Positions 1 to 9,258 of a stretch of DNA of 64,000 nucleotides are shown in pieces. Made by a program: the position numbers and the translations under genes. The stretch comes from Pseudomonas sp. RSB 5.4 (lineage in GTDB: Bacteria; Pseudomonadota; Gammaproteobacteria; Pseudomonadales; Pseudomonadaceae). The stretch lies in NCBI RefSeq assembly GCF_037126175.1, contig NZ_CP146986.1, positions 1,764,501 to 1,828,500 on the forward strand. Reading direction: 5' to 3'. Positions within the stretch are counted from its first letter, which is position 1; each line of letters opens with the position of its first letter. The notes beneath the pieces are model-generated. The model saw only the letters and a list, made by a program, of their open reading frames with translations, did no database searches and was not told where the DNA came from.

Positions 1-248
1 GCTGGGGCGACAAAGGCGGCAAAGGTGGCAGCAGCACTTCTGGCTTCGTAGCAGTAGGCGAACTGGCACTGGCCGGCACCACCACCCAACAAGTGCTGGT
101 TCCAACCGGCTGGGCCGCACCGGTGTACAACACCTCCAATGTTGCCAACGTAGCGAACGGCTCGTCCGGCAACGTCGGCTTCAACAGTGCGGCAGGCGTT
201 GGCAACATGCAGGTCAACGCAACTTCCATCTCGTCGGCCGGCCATTAA
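1..248 (+). CDS. fapC: FapC-like functional amyloid subunit, C-terminal part (partial)
   Basis: The open frame enters from the left edge (first full codon at base 3) and ends at a TAA at 246-248. The visible 81 residues contain a Gly/Lys-rich stretch and a final imperfect repeat, SGNVGFNSAAGVGNMQVN, which matches the GNVGVNxAAGxxNQQ pattern of the amyloid repeats of FapB/FapC. The three following genes have the order fapD-fapE-fapF, which supports the name. FapC is the main subunit of extracellular Fap fibrils that stiffen Pseudomonas biofilms. The visible end (SISSAGH) has no cysteine, whereas well-studied FapC proteins end near a CxxC (from memory), so this is a divergent member. The rest of the gene lies outside the window. 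Confidence 0.7.
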   Translation, partial: WGDKGGKGGSSTSGFVAVGELALAGTTTQQVLVPTGWAAPVYNTSNVANVANGSSGNVGFNSAAGVGNMQVNATSISSAGH

Positions 249-262
249 TCGCGACCGTCTGC

Positions 263-286
263 AAAAGCCCCGGCAACGGGGCTTTT
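263..286 (+). terminator. terminator-like hairpin between fapC and fapD
   Basis: A perfect 10-bp stem (263-272 with 277-286) closed by a GCAA tetraloop lies 14 bases after the fapC stop. The right arm itself ends in TTTT. It has the form of an intrinsic terminator but sits inside the operon, 27 bases before the fapD start, so it probably lets most transcripts end after the amyloid subunit gene and only some continue into fapDEF. Confidence 0.7.
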
Positions 287-312
287 CCACACTCCGACAA
301 GGCGTATCGATC

Positions 313-993
313 ATGCGTATGACTGCCCTCACCGTCCTGCTGTGCCTGTGCGGCGCCACGCAAGCTGCACAGATGCCCGTAGCCGCCCTTCCTGGCGGCA
401 TCCTGGTCTACAAGCAGGTACAAAGTATTCGTGAGCGAAAGTTCAGCGACATTGTCGAGCAAAAAACCGATTTCAGTTGCGGCGCCGCCGCACTGGCAAC
501 CGTGTTGCGCCAGGCTTATTGGCTCGACGTCGATGAGGATCACATCATAAAAGGCATGCTGGTCAACGCAGACCAGGATCTTGTGCGTACACAGGGTTTC
601 TCCATGCTGGACATGAAACGCTACATAGAAAGCATCGGCATGCGCGCCAGGGGCTACAAGATTCCGCCTGAAAAGCTTGATGCAGTTTCGATACCGGTCG
701 TAGTCCTGATGGACATCCGCGGCTACAAACACTTCGTCGTATTGCAGCGGGCAGACAAGGACTGGGTGTACATCGGCGACCCCGTACTGGGCCACAAACG
801 CTACAGCCACGCTGACTTCGTCAACGGCTGGAACGGCATCGTATTTGCCATCGTAGGCCCCGGTTACGACAAAGCCAACGTATTACGCGACCCTCCGGCA
901 CCACTGACAGCAAAGAACAAACTCGATGAGTTCGCCCCTGTCAGAGACGCCGAACTGATGGAATTCGGTTTCATTCAGAGCGACTTCTTTTAG
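313..993 (+). CDS. fapD: FapD, C39-family cysteine peptidase
   Basis: This 226-residue protein is a papain-like C39 peptidase. Cys56 in DFSCGAAA, His140 in GYKHFVVL and Asp156 in GDP form the expected Cys-His-Asp set. The N-terminus (about residues 1-19) is a signal peptide, so it acts in the periplasm. FapD is needed in known fap operons for processing or export of the amyloid subunits. An in-frame upstream start at 187 exists but would lie inside fapC and run through the hairpin, so the ATG at 313, directly before the signal peptide, is preferred. C39 domains usually cleave double-glycine leaders in bacteriocin exporters; here the domain stands alone without an ABC transporter. The next gene follows after 44 bases. 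Confidence 0.85.
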   Translation: MRMTALTVLLCLCGATQAAQMPVAALPGGILVYKQVQSIRERKFSDIVEQKTDFSCGAAALATVLRQAYWLDVDEDHIIKGMLVNADQDLVRTQGFSMLDMKRYIESIGMRARGYKIPPEKLDAVSIPVVVLMDIRGYKHFVVLQRADKDWVYIGDPVLGHKRYSHADFVNGWNGIVFAIVGPGYDKANVLRDPPAPLTAKNKLDEFAPVRDAELMEFGFIQSDFF

Positions 994-1037
994 CGTCCAA
1001 TAATGATAAGAGGGGCAGGATGCTCCGGGAGCAGCAG

Positions 1038-1787
1038 ATGAAAGCCTCATACTGGCTGGCGGCCGCTTGCCTGGCGGCAAGTACGTCAAGCTTTGCCAAT
1101 GAAGTATTCAAACCGATAGAAGTCAACGACCAGGAACTCAGCCAGCTACGCGGTCGTTTTGTCATGCCGGGGCGCATCATCAGCTTCGGCGTCGTCATGA
1201 GCAGTACCTGGCGCAACGCCAGTGGCGACCTGATAGGGGCAACCAGCTCGATGCAGATTCAGGCCTCCACCGTAAAACCCCAATTCTATGTCTCCACCAT
1301 CAGCCAGCTCGGCAACGGTTCCACGAACAATACCCAAGGCACCGGCAACGTGATTGGCGGCGCAGGACTGAGCAATACACAAGGCGTGACGCAAAGCGTA
1401 CGCGCCGCTGGCGACAGCAACAGTGCCAACAACAACGTTGCGATCAACGTAACGCAATCGACTACCGCACCGACCATGGCTCCGGCCTCCGGTCAGGCCC
1501 TGATGAGTGGCCAGACCATCGGCGCCAGCAACGCCGCCGGCAGCGTCGCCGTATCGGCCATCAGCGGCGGCGTGCAGATGGCCATCCAGGCCAGTAACAA
1601 CCAGGGTTCGGCACTGCAACAAGTGGCTCAGGCCGGCTTGCTGCAAAACACCACCCTGCTGGGTAACAGCAATCTGGTCAACAACCAGACCCTGCTCAAT
1701 GTCGTGATCAACAACAACCTGAATCCGGCCGCGAGCGCCGCGCAGAATCTTAATCAACTCAAGGGACTACGCAATTCAGGATATTGA
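1038..1787 (+). CDS. fapE: FapE, minor amyloid component
   Basis: The 249-residue protein has a clear signal peptide (MKASYWLAAACLAASTSSFA, residues 1-20), then the ELSQLRGRFVMPGRI segment typical of FapE-like proteins, and a long Asn/Gly/Ser/Gln-rich, cysteine-free body of low complexity. FapE is a minor fibril component thought to cap or help assemble Fap fibres. An in-frame ATG at 1020 would add six residues before the signal peptide; GGGAG at 1027-1031 favours the ATG at 1038. It lies between fapD and fapF and is transcribed with them. Confidence 0.78.
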   Translation: MKASYWLAAACLAASTSSFANEVFKPIEVNDQELSQLRGRFVMPGRIISFGVVMSSTWRNASGDLIGATSSMQIQASTVKPQFYVSTISQLGNGSTNNTQGTGNVIGGAGLSNTQGVTQSVRAAGDSNSANNNVAINVTQSTTAPTMAPASGQALMSGQTIGASNAAGSVAVSAISGGVQMAIQASNNQGSALQQVAQAGLLQNTTLLGNSNLVNNQTLLNVVINNNLNPAASAAQNLNQLKGLRNSGY

Positions 1788-1832
1788 ACTACGCTGATTT
1801 TCGATCATTGGGCTTAAAGGGACGGCTTTTTC

Positions 1833-3146
1833 ATGTATCGATCGGCATCACTGCGCGCAGTCGTATGTTTGAGCACACTTTTTCCGGCCGCAGCGTTACA
1901 GGCCGCGACGGATCCGGATGTTGAAACACTCAAGCAGGAGCTCCTTGAGCTTAAACAGCGATACGAGACGCAGCAAAAGGCATTGGCGGTACTTGAGCAG
2001 CGGGTTCGGCAGGTTGAAGACCAGCCTGCGACCCCGCAGCCCAAGCGTCTGGTCAAATCCCCTGCAGAGCTGAGAAAGAGCAATCAATCGGTCGCTGCGA
2101 CCGGTACGGGTGCAGCCGCAGCGTCGGGGGGCGCGGCGGGAGGAAGTGGTGCGTCCTACGGACAGTCGCTGGCAGACGATTCGCAACCGGCGCAAAGTGT
2201 GACCAACCTGTATGACGAGGCCAGCGGCTTCTTCGGCGGCGGCAAGTTCAGTTTCGAGACTGGTCTGACGTATTCCCACTACGACACTCGCCAACTGACA
2301 CTCAACGGCTTCCTGGCACTGGATTCGATCTTTCTGGGCAACATCAACCTGGACCGGATCAAGGCTGACACCTACACACTGGATCTCACCGGCCGCTACA
2401 ACTACAACAACCGCTGGCAGTTCGACCTGAACGTGCCCGTGGTCTATCGCGCCTCGACTTACCAGTCCGGTGGTGGCAACAACGGCGGTGCGAACGTCAC
2501 AACCCAGGGCGACGTAGATCAGGATCCGACGATTGGCGACATCAACGCCGGGATTGCCTACAAGTTCCTCGACGAATCGGCCAACCTGCCGGACGCGGTA
2601 TTTACCTTGCGCGTCAAGGCTCCAACCGGCAAGGATCCGTTTGGCATCAAGCTGATCCAGTCGCAAAGCAACACCAACCTCTATGTACCTGAAAGCCTGC
2701 CGACCGGTAACGGCGTCTGGTCGGTTACGCCCGGTATCTCGCTGGTCAAGACCTTCGACCCGGCAGTGCTGTTCGGCACGCTCTCCTACACCCACAACCT
2801 GGAGGAGTCGTTCAGCGATATCAGCTCGACGGTCAATCAGAAAACCCCGGGCAAGGTCAGGATCGGCGACAGCTTCCAGGTCGGCATGGGCGTAGCATTT
2901 GCCCTGAACGAGAAGATGAGTATGTCGTTCTCGATGTCTGACCTCGTTCAGCGCCGCAGCAGCCTCAAGCCTGATGGCCAGGACTGGCAGTCGGTGATTT
3001 CCAGTGATGCCAACGCCGGTTACTTCAACATCGGCATGACCATCGCCGCCACGCCGAACCTGACGATCGTGCCCAACCTGTCACTGGGGATGACTCCGGA
3101 CGCGCCGGACTTCACCTTCAGCCTGAAATTCCCGTACTACTTCTAA
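1833..3146 (+). CDS. fapF: FapF, outer-membrane amyloid secretion channel
   Basis: This 437-residue protein has a signal peptide (about residues 1-25), a heptad-rich coiled coil (about 28-64), a Ser/Ala/Gly linker to about residue 130, and a beta-barrel domain with alternating hydrophobic residues ending in FPYYF, the usual aromatic C-terminus of outer-membrane barrels. FapF is known as a trimeric outer-membrane pore that secretes the amyloid subunits, with the coiled coil plugging and gating it. The fap genes here lie close together on one strand. Identification is strong from domain order and gene order. Confidence 0.85.
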   Translation: MYRSASLRAVVCLSTLFPAAALQAATDPDVETLKQELLELKQRYETQQKALAVLEQRVRQVEDQPATPQPKRLVKSPAELRKSNQSVAATGTGAAAASGGAAGGSGASYGQSLADDSQPAQSVTNLYDEASGFFGGGKFSFETGLTYSHYDTRQLTLNGFLALDSIFLGNINLDRIKADTYTLDLTGRYNYNNRWQFDLNVPVVYRASTYQSGGGNNGGANVTTQGDVDQDPTIGDINAGIAYKFLDESANLPDAVFTLRVKAPTGKDPFGIKLIQSQSNTNLYVPESLPTGNGVWSVTPGISLVKTFDPAVLFGTLSYTHNLEESFSDISSTVNQKTPGKVRIGDSFQVGMGVAFALNEKMSMSFSMSDLVQRRSSLKPDGQDWQSVISSDANAGYFNIGMTIAATPNLTIVPNLSLGMTPDAPDFTFSLKFPYYF

Positions 3147-3162
3147 AGCAAAAGCAAAAGTT

Positions 3163-3223
3163 CGCAGCCTGCGGCAGCTCAACGGATTCCACATCCAGGA
3201 GCTGCACAGGCTGCGATCTTTTT
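3163..3223. terminator. repeat-type hairpin ending the fap operon
   Basis: CGCAGCCTG (3163-3171) pairs with CAGGCTGCG (3207-3215), and CAGCTC (3175-3180) pairs with GAGCTG (3199-3204). A T-run follows on the plus strand. The GCAGCCTGCGGCAGCTC core is a common intergenic repeat of fluorescent pseudomonads. Placed between convergent fapF and the regulator gene, it can terminate the fap transcript. Confidence 0.65.
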
Positions 3224-3235
3224 GATCTTTGGTCT

Positions 3236-4561
3236 CTAGCGGATCTGGTGTTTGTGCAGCAGGCGATAAAACGTCGGCCGCGACACGCCCAGCACCTTCG
3301 CCGCCACACTGAGGTTGTCGCTGTGCCGGTTCAACACATCGCACAGCGCCTGGCGTTCGGCGCGGGTCTTGTAGTCTTCCAGCGTCCCCATCGGTGCCGA
3401 AATCGAGTGCTGACTGAGTAATCCCAGATCCCGGGCTTCGATCTGCCTTCCTTCCGCCAGCACCAGACCACGTCGCACGCGGTTGGCCAGTTCCCGCACG
3501 TTGCCTGGCCAATCGTGTTTGCCCATGGCGATCAACGCATCCTCACTGAAGCTGCGCGGACGGCGCCCGGTCTCGTGGCTATAGAAGTGGGAAAAATGGT
3601 TGGCCAGCATCGACAGATCACCGTGGCGTTCGCGCAATGGCGCGGTTACCACTTGCAGCACATTGAGGCGGTAATAGAGGTCTTCACGAAAACGCTTTTT
3701 CTCGATGGCCGCTTCCAGATCGACGTGGGTGGCCGCCAGTACACGAACATCGACCGGGATCGGCTGACTGCCGCCGACGCGCTCGATGTGTTTTTCCTGG
3801 AGAAAACGCAACAGGTTGGCCTGCAATTCAAGTGGCAGATCGCCGATTTCATCGAGAAACAGCGTGCCACCATTGGCGGCCTCGATGCGCCCGACCTTGC
3901 GCTGATGCGCACCGGTAAAGGCACCTTTCTCGTGGCCAAACAGTTCGGACTGAATCAAATGTTCGGGAATGGCCCCGCAATTGATCGCCACAAACGGCTT
4001 GCTGTGGCGTTGGGACTGGCGGTGCAGCGTGCGTGCGACCAGTTCTTTACCGGTGCCGCTTTCGCCACGGATCAATACCGGGGACTCGGTCGGCGCCAGT
4101 TTGCTCAGTAACTTGCGCAGCTCACGGATCGGCTTGCTGTCGCCAAGTAACTCGTGTTCAGGCTGGTCGACGTGAATCGTGCCTTGCCCGCGCAAACGCG
4201 CCATGCCGAATGCGCGGCCCAGAGTTACCTGTACGCGTGAGACATCGAACGGCAAGGTATGGAAATCGAAAAACCATTCGCAGACGAAGTCACCGACGTT
4301 CTGTAATCGCAGGACTTCCTGATTCAACACCGCGATCCACTCGGTGCCACTGCGGCTGATCAATTCCTTGACCGCTTCGGGGCGTTCGAGGTGAAAAGGT
4401 TGCAGTCGCAGCAGCCCGACATCACATGTCCGATCAGCGGCATTTTCCAGGGTACAACTGTCAACATCCCAGCCCACCGCGCGCAATCCGGGTAACAGGC
4501 GATGGCAGTCGTCACAGGGGTCGACTACCAATAAACGTCGTAACGCTGGCGCTTCGATCAT
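3236..4561 (-). CDS. sigma-54-dependent activator with VpsR-like N-terminal domain
   Basis: The 441-residue enhancer-binding protein has an atypical receiver-like N-terminal domain (about 1-130) of the VpsR type, a AAA+ domain with Walker A GESGTGKE (166-173) and the sigma-54 contact loop GAFTGA (213-218), and a Fis-type helix-turn-helix at the end (about 395-441, AAKVLGVSRPTFYRLL). The N-terminal domain lacks the usual DD...D...K phosphorylation set, so control by phosphorylation is doubtful; VpsR relatives can bind c-di-GMP. A good AAGGAA lies before the start. It converges on the fap genes, making it a candidate biofilm-matrix regulator; that link is inference. Confidence 0.82.
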   Translation of the reverse strand: MIEAPALRRLLVVDPCDDCHRLLPGLRAVGWDVDSCTLENAADRTCDVGLLRLQPFHLERPEAVKELISRSGTEWIAVLNQEVLRLQNVGDFVCEWFFDFHTLPFDVSRVQVTLGRAFGMARLRGQGTIHVDQPEHELLGDSKPIRELRKLLSKLAPTESPVLIRGESGTGKELVARTLHRQSQRHSKPFVAINCGAIPEHLIQSELFGHEKGAFTGAHQRKVGRIEAANGGTLFLDEIGDLPLELQANLLRFLQEKHIERVGGSQPIPVDVRVLAATHVDLEAAIEKKRFREDLYYRLNVLQVVTAPLRERHGDLSMLANHFSHFYSHETGRRPRSFSEDALIAMGKHDWPGNVRELANRVRRGLVLAEGRQIEARDLGLLSQHSISAPMGTLEDYKTRAERQALCDVLNRHSDNLSVAAKVLGVSRPTFYRLLHKHQIR

Positions 4562-4906
4562 GACTGTTCCTTGGCGCCAAATTTAAGGAAATTATTGTAA
4601 AAACAGTCATTTGGCAGACCCGACTGTAACATTAGCAAGAAATTGACAGGGCCTTGTATCGATTGCTTATAGGTATACAAGCTAACGAGTTATAAGAAGC
4701 GAGTTCATTAGTTAGCTATCGAGTTACTATCTTTCAGCAAGCTTTCAAAAACGCTCGATATGTCCGGCCTCAGCAACAAAGTTGAAATTTCTTTGTGTCG
4801 TGTGTGACCTGCCACGGGGTTGCGTGCATCAGTACAAGTAACCAGCCGAACGGTAAGCCCAACCGACGGCAGATCATTTGATTGGGCACGACAGAGAGAA
4901 GATCCC
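4562..4906 (+). promoter_or_regulatory. AT-rich 345-bp intergenic region with a sigma-70-like promoter
   Basis: No gene is seen here. TTGACA at 4643-4648 is followed 18 bases later by an extended -10, TGC-TTATAG (4664-4672), pointing towards the gene at 4907. A few bases downstream, GCTAAC and GTTAGC form a widely spaced inverted repeat around 4680-4717 that could be an operator. The region is much richer in A+T than its surroundings. Confidence 0.4.
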
Positions 4907-5173
4907 ATGACCGCCCCGCTCCGTATCAACGAAGCTCTTTTGATTGCCAACCACGCGTTCAAACCCTTCCAGTGCGTGGCTTGGGCCCCACAAGACGGCA
5001 ACGGTGAACTGAACCTGACCGTCATCGATCGCACCAACTCGCATATCGGTCGTCAGCAGATCCCAAGCAGCGCCTACTCCGACCCGGCGCAGCTGGAATT
5101 GCTGTTGCAACAAGCCCGTGCTGAATTGAGCAAAGAAGGTTACCTGCTGCAATCGTGGTCGATGCCACATTGA
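4907..5173 (+). CDS. small conserved-type hypothetical protein
   Basis: An 88-residue protein with no signal peptide, membrane segment or motif that I recognise. It is acidic to neutral with a predicted mixed alpha/beta content, and the last third (DPAQLELLLQQARAELSKEG) looks helical. The ATG at 4907 is preferred over the in-frame upstream start at 4820 because a purine-rich AGAGAGAAG precedes it. It stands alone between an AT-rich promoter region and a terminator-like hairpin at 5186, so it is probably monocistronic. Function unknown. Confidence 0.6.
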   Translation: MTAPLRINEALLIANHAFKPFQCVAWAPQDGNGELNLTVIDRTNSHIGRQQIPSSAYSDPAQLELLLQQARAELSKEGYLLQSWSMPH

Positions 5174-5185
5174 TCAGAGGCTGAT

Positions 5186-5219
5186 GCGGATGACTTTCAC
5201 GTCATCCGCTCTGTTCTTT
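5186..5219 (+). terminator. intrinsic terminator candidate
   Basis: GCGGATGAC (5186-5194) pairs perfectly with GTCATCCGC (5201-5209) around a six-base loop and is followed by a T-rich stretch. It lies 12 bases after the stop of the small gene at 4907. A second hairpin (CCTGCCA 5272-5278 with TGGCAGG 5291-5297) follows. Confidence 0.6.
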
Positions 5220-5451
5220 GTTAGTTATCCGCTGCTGTTTATCTTCAATACTTCTGTACAACTTTCTTCAACCTGCCAGGCGCCACTGCTTGGCAGGCTT
5301 TCGTTTGGTTCAAAAAGACACTGTTATGGCACAGTGCGACGCTCCACCTGTTAGTTCTGTCAGTTGAACTTGCGTGTATTCAGGGATTGAATGTTCCGCT
5401 CATGCAGTTACCGCCCATTCGGGCCTGGTCAACTTGCAAGGAGAGGCATGC

Positions 5452-6741
5452 ATGTCACCCGAGAACGCCTTTGCGCGCCCGGCACTACTCAACAGTTCCG
5501 GGCAACTCGACAAACAATTTGCCAACACTGGCGTCGCCCAAGTGTATTTCGCCGGCAGTGTTTCCAGCATGACTCAGGGTGTCGCGCTGGATCGACAGGG
5601 GCGCGTGCTGGTCGCCGCCAAGGTCGGCACTGCTCAAGGCAGTCGTTTCGGTCTGGCACGCCTACTCGGGGACGGTTCGGCCGACCTCGCTTTCGGCCAG
5701 CAAGGCAGCGTGATTGGCGAGTTCGAATGCGGTTTTGAGGCCACCGGTGGCAAGGTCCAGGTATTGCCCGACGGACGAATCCTGCTGGCCGGGCTGCATT
5801 ATCAAAACGCCCATCGCACCCTGCCCGCCCTTGCCCTGTTCAATACCGAGGGCATCCCCGACCCGAGCTTTGGTGAAAATGGCCGCAAAGTAGTGCGCCT
5901 GCCCGGCGACCTGTCCATCGGTTCCCGCGATTGCTGGCTGCCGCCCGGCGTACCGGGTGCTGAAGCCTGTGACATCGCCGTGCAGGACGACGGGCATATT
6001 CTGCTGATCGCCAATCACCACTTCGAACTCGCCGACCATGCCGGAATGCTGATCCGCCTGACGCCAGACGGGACGCTCGATGAAAGCTTCAATGGGCGCG
6101 GTTTCGTGATGATTCGACATTTGCTGCTCAACACGTGGCTCAGCAGCCTCGTATTGCAGAAGGACGGGCGGATCCTTGTCGCCGGCTCAATTGATTTTCC
6201 CCAAGAGGGGCTGGTGGCGCGCTACCTGCCTGACGGGCGACTTGATGAGCGCTTCGCGGTGGATGGCTTCCTGGCTTTCAAAGCCAATGGCAAAAGCGCG
6301 ATGGTCTGTCAGGTCATCGAGTCAAAGGAACATCTGCACTGTTTTGGCAGCAGTCGCGATCCGATCCGCTGCCTGGCGCTGAGCCTGCATCCTAACGGCC
6401 GCCCGGATTGGCGCAACGACACTGGCCACCCGCATCTGCTGGAAATCGGCCCCAGTGGTTGCCAGTGGAGCGCCGCGCAACGCATGGCGGATGGTCGGAT
6501 CATGGCGGTGGGTGCAACGATCGGCGGCGTCGAGGCCGACTTCATCGTTGCTCGCTATAAAGCTGATGGCCATCTCGACCGAAGCTTCGGCAACGGCCAC
6601 GGCTGGTTGCGCACGCGCCTGGGCCGCAGCCTGGATACCGCCAATTCTCTCGCGATCCAGCCAGACCGGAAAATTCTTGTCGGCGGCTACTCGCTCGACG
6701 GCAACTACCGCGCCATGGTCGCGCGCTATCTGAATCAATAA
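5452..6741 (+). CDS. delta-60 repeat protein
   Basis: The 429-residue protein is built from repeats of about 50-60 residues that carry the delta-60 signature (LxxDGxLDxSFGxxG), for example LTPDGTLDESFNGRG and YKADGHLDRSFGNG; at least six copies are visible. These repeats are predicted to form a beta-propeller-like fold; the family has no established function, although its members are often secreted or surface proteins. No signal peptide is seen here. AAGGAGA precedes the ATG at 5452, which decides the start against the in-frame upstream start at 5374. Confidence 0.8.
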   Translation: MSPENAFARPALLNSSGQLDKQFANTGVAQVYFAGSVSSMTQGVALDRQGRVLVAAKVGTAQGSRFGLARLLGDGSADLAFGQQGSVIGEFECGFEATGGKVQVLPDGRILLAGLHYQNAHRTLPALALFNTEGIPDPSFGENGRKVVRLPGDLSIGSRDCWLPPGVPGAEACDIAVQDDGHILLIANHHFELADHAGMLIRLTPDGTLDESFNGRGFVMIRHLLLNTWLSSLVLQKDGRILVAGSIDFPQEGLVARYLPDGRLDERFAVDGFLAFKANGKSAMVCQVIESKEHLHCFGSSRDPIRCLALSLHPNGRPDWRNDTGHPHLLEIGPSGCQWSAAQRMADGRIMAVGATIGGVEADFIVARYKADGHLDRSFGNGHGWLRTRLGRSLDTANSLAIQPDRKILVGGYSLDGNYRAMVARYLNQ

Positions 6742-6809
6742 CTTCCGTGGACTTGAACTTGCCAGACACTTGCGGCAACTTGCGCGCTTCTTAATACAAG
6801 GAGCAACCG

Positions 6810-8312
6810 ATGTCCGGTTCACTGGCCCAGGCGTTCGCGCACAATTTCCTCGGGCATTCGCCCCGCTGGTACAAGGCGTGCATCGTCGGGTTCCTGATCC
6901 TCAACGCCGTGGTGCTGTTCACTGTCGGCCCGGTCGCCGCCGGCTGGCTGCTGGTGATCGAGTTCATTTTCACCCTGGCCATGGCCCTCAAGTGCTATCC
7001 GTTGATGCCCGGCGGGTTGTTGCTGATCGAAGCCCTGCTGCTGAAGATGACCACGCCGCAGGCGCTGTACGATGAGCTGGTGCACAACTTTCCGGTGATC
7101 CTGCTGCTGATGTTCATGGTCGCAGGCATCTACTTCATGAAAGACCTGCTGCTGTTTCTGTTCTCGCGCCTGCTGCTCGGCGTGCGTTCCAAGGCGCTGC
7201 TGGCGCTGATGTTCTGCTTTCTTTCGGCGTTTCTGTCGGCGTTTCTTGATGCGCTGACCGTGACGGCGGTGATCATCAGCGCGGCGGTCGGTTTCTATTC
7301 GGTTTACCACCGCGTAGCCTCGGGCAACGATCCGCGTCAGGACAGCGAATTCAGTGACGACCGGCACCTGCCAGCCTTGCACCATGACGATCTCGAACAG
7401 TTTCGCGCATTCCTGCGCAGCCTGCTGATGCACGGCGCGGTGGGCACCGCACTCGGCGGGGTCTGTACGTTGGTGGGCGAGCCGCAGAACCTGCTGATCG
7501 GCCATGAGATGGGTTGGCACTTCGCAGAGTTCTTCTTGAAAGTCGCGCCGGTGTCGCTGCCGGTACTGGTGGCGGGCCTGCTGACCTGCATGCTGCTGGA
7601 AAAATTGCGCTGGTTTGGCTACGGCACCCTGCTGCCGGACAACGTGCGTGCCGTGCTAGCCAATTACGCCGCCGAAGACAACGCCGAACGCACACCGCGC
7701 CAGCGTGCCGCCCTGCTGGTGCAAGGCACTGCTGCGTTGATCCTGATTGGTTGCCTGGCGTTTCACGTCGCCGAGGTCGGCCTGATCGGTCTGATGGTGA
7801 TCGTGTTGATCACCGCGTTCACTGGCATCACCGACGAGCATCGCCTGGGCAGCGCCTTCAAAGACGCCATGCCGTTCACTGCATTGCTGGTGGTGTTCTT
7901 TGCCGTGGTCGCGGTGATTCACGATCAACAACTGTTTGCCCCGTTGATCCAGTGGGTGCTGGCGCTGCCGGCGGAGCAACAACCGGGCATGCTGTTCATT
8001 GCCAACGGCCTGCTCTCGGCAATCAGCGACAACGTGTTCGTCGCCACGATCTACATCACCGAAGTGAAACAGGCTTTCCTGTCCGGGCACATGAGCCGCG
8101 AGCATTTCGAGACACTGGCGATCGCGATCAACACCGGCACCAACCTGCCGAGCGTGGCAACACCGAATGGTCAGGCGGCGTTCCTGTTCCTGCTGACCTC
8201 GGCGATCGCGCCGCTGGTGCGTCTGTCGTACGGCCGGATGGTGTGGATGGCGTTGCCGTACACCGTGGTGATGGGATTGCTGGGGTGGTATGCGGTGAGT
8301 TACTGGCTCTGA
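6810..8312 (+). CDS. nhaB: Na+/H+ antiporter NhaB
   Basis: The 500-residue inner-membrane protein begins [22 protein letters not shown], a sequence typical of NhaB, and shows about a dozen hydrophobic segments along its length, with a charged loop near residues 165-200. NhaB exchanges cytoplasmic Na+ for external H+ and supports salt tolerance and pH balance. Length equals that of known NhaB proteins. AAGGAG lies just upstream of the ATG. A REPIN follows the stop, and no partner gene is needed. Confidence 0.93.
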   Translation: MSGSLAQAFAHNFLGHSPRWYKACIVGFLILNAVVLFTVGPVAAGWLLVIEFIFTLAMALKCYPLMPGGLLLIEALLLKMTTPQALYDELVHNFPVILLLMFMVAGIYFMKDLLLFLFSRLLLGVRSKALLALMFCFLSAFLSAFLDALTVTAVIISAAVGFYSVYHRVASGNDPRQDSEFSDDRHLPALHHDDLEQFRAFLRSLLMHGAVGTALGGVCTLVGEPQNLLIGHEMGWHFAEFFLKVAPVSLPVLVAGLLTCMLLEKLRWFGYGTLLPDNVRAVLANYAAEDNAERTPRQRAALLVQGTAALILIGCLAFHVAEVGLIGLMVIVLITAFTGITDEHRLGSAFKDAMPFTALLVVFFAVVAVIHDQQLFAPLIQWVLALPAEQQPGMLFIANGLLSAISDNVFVATIYITEVKQAFLSGHMSREHFETLAIAINTGTNLPSVATPNGQAAFLFLLTSAIAPLVRLSYGRMVWMALPYTVVMGLLGWYAVSYWL

Positions 8313-8328
8313 CAACACGCGATTAAAT

Positions 8329-8420
8329 CTGTGGGAGCGGGCTTGCTCGCGAAGACGGAGCATCAGGCACTTGATGTGTTGACTGGCACACCGCATTCGC
8401 GAGCAAGCCCGCTCCCACAG
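8329..8420. repeat. REPIN (paired REP elements)
   Basis: Two copies of the REP core TGTGGGAGCGGGCTTGCTCG face each other (8330-8353 and 8397-8420), separated by a short variable spacer. It lies between convergent nhaB and the HAD gene and may protect mRNA ends. The same core recurs near 50.2, 51.8, 56.3, 60.5 and 61.6 kb. Confidence 0.9.
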
Positions 8421-8436
8421 TTTGTTTCCGGGTGAA

Positions 8437-9258
8437 TCAGCGACCGAGGATGTACTTCTCGATCGCCTGCGCCACGCCATCGTCGGTGTTTGGCGCGGTC
8501 ACTGCATCGGCCTGCCGTCGCACTGCTTCTTCCGCCTGCCCCATGGCGATCGAGAACCCGGCACGATGGAACATCGCCGGGTCATTACCGCCATCGCCAA
8601 TCGCGGCGGTGTGCTCCAGCGGCACGTTCAGGTACTCGGCAATCGTCGACAGCGCGGTACCCTTGTTAGCCTCCAGTGCCGTGACGTCCAGATACACCGG
8701 TTGCGAACGTGAAACCTGCGCCTGTCCCTCAACCTTGGTCAACAAACGGGCTTCCAGTTCAATCAGCAGATCCGTGTTGTTACTGGTGGCGACGATCTTG
8801 TCGATGCGCTCCAGATAAGGTTCGAAACTCTCCACCACCACCGGCGGATAGCCAAGACCGTGCTGTTCGCGCGGCACCATTGGCCCGTTGGGGTCCTTGA
8901 GCAGCCAGTCACCGCCACTGAACACCCAGATTTCAACACCTGGCTGATCGATGAACGTCGCCAAAGCCGTCAGCGCCACCGGTACCGGCAGATAGTGCGC
9001 AGCCAGCAGCGTGCCGTCAGGCTTGACGATGGTGCCGCCGTTGAACGCCGCTGTCGGCACGTCGATACCCAAGGCTTCGATCTGCTGCAACATGGCTTTG
9101 GGTGGACGCCCGGTCGCAAGACTGAAGAACACGCCCGCCTCGCGCAACGAGCGAACTGCGTCGATAGTGCGCTGGCTCAGGCTGTGATCGGGCTGCAACA
9201 GTGTGCCGTCCATGTCACTGAGCAGAAAACGGATGGAGTGTTGCGTTGCGTTACTCAT
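8437..9258 (-). CDS. Cof-type HAD-IIB family phosphatase
   Basis: A 273-residue haloacid dehalogenase-type hydrolase. Motif I is DMDGT (residues 15-19, Asp15 nucleophile), motif II lies in the LATGRPP segment, and motif IV is GDGGNDPAM near residue 222. The cap sequence places it in the Cof/YbiV subgroup, which removes phosphate from sugar phosphates and related metabolites. It is the last gene of a minus-strand operon: its ATG overlaps the stop of zwf in an ATGA arrangement, so translation is probably coupled. This suggests a role in sugar-phosphate clean-up around the pentose phosphate pathway; the substrate is not known. Confidence 0.85.
   Translation of the reverse strand: MSNATQHSIRFLLSDMDGTLLQPDHSLSQRTIDAVRSLREAGVFFSLATGRPPKAMLQQIEALGIDVPTAAFNGGTIVKPDGTLLAAHYLPVPVALTALATFIDQPGVEIWVFSGGDWLLKDPNGPMVPREQHGLGYPPVVVESFEPYLERIDKIVATSNNTDLLIELEARLLTKVEGQAQVSRSQPVYLDVTALEANKGTALSTIAEYLNVPLEHTAAIGDGGNDPAMFHRAGFSIAMGQAEEAVRRQADAVTAPNTDDGVAQAIEKYILGR

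Noticed and set aside
187..312. Longer FapD start at 187
   Set aside because: It would lie inside fapC and cross the terminator-like hairpin; the signal peptide begins at 313.
4562..4906. A small regulatory RNA of the Rsm type in the AT-rich region
   Set aside because: There is no series of GGA-bearing hairpins and no clear terminator before the next gene.
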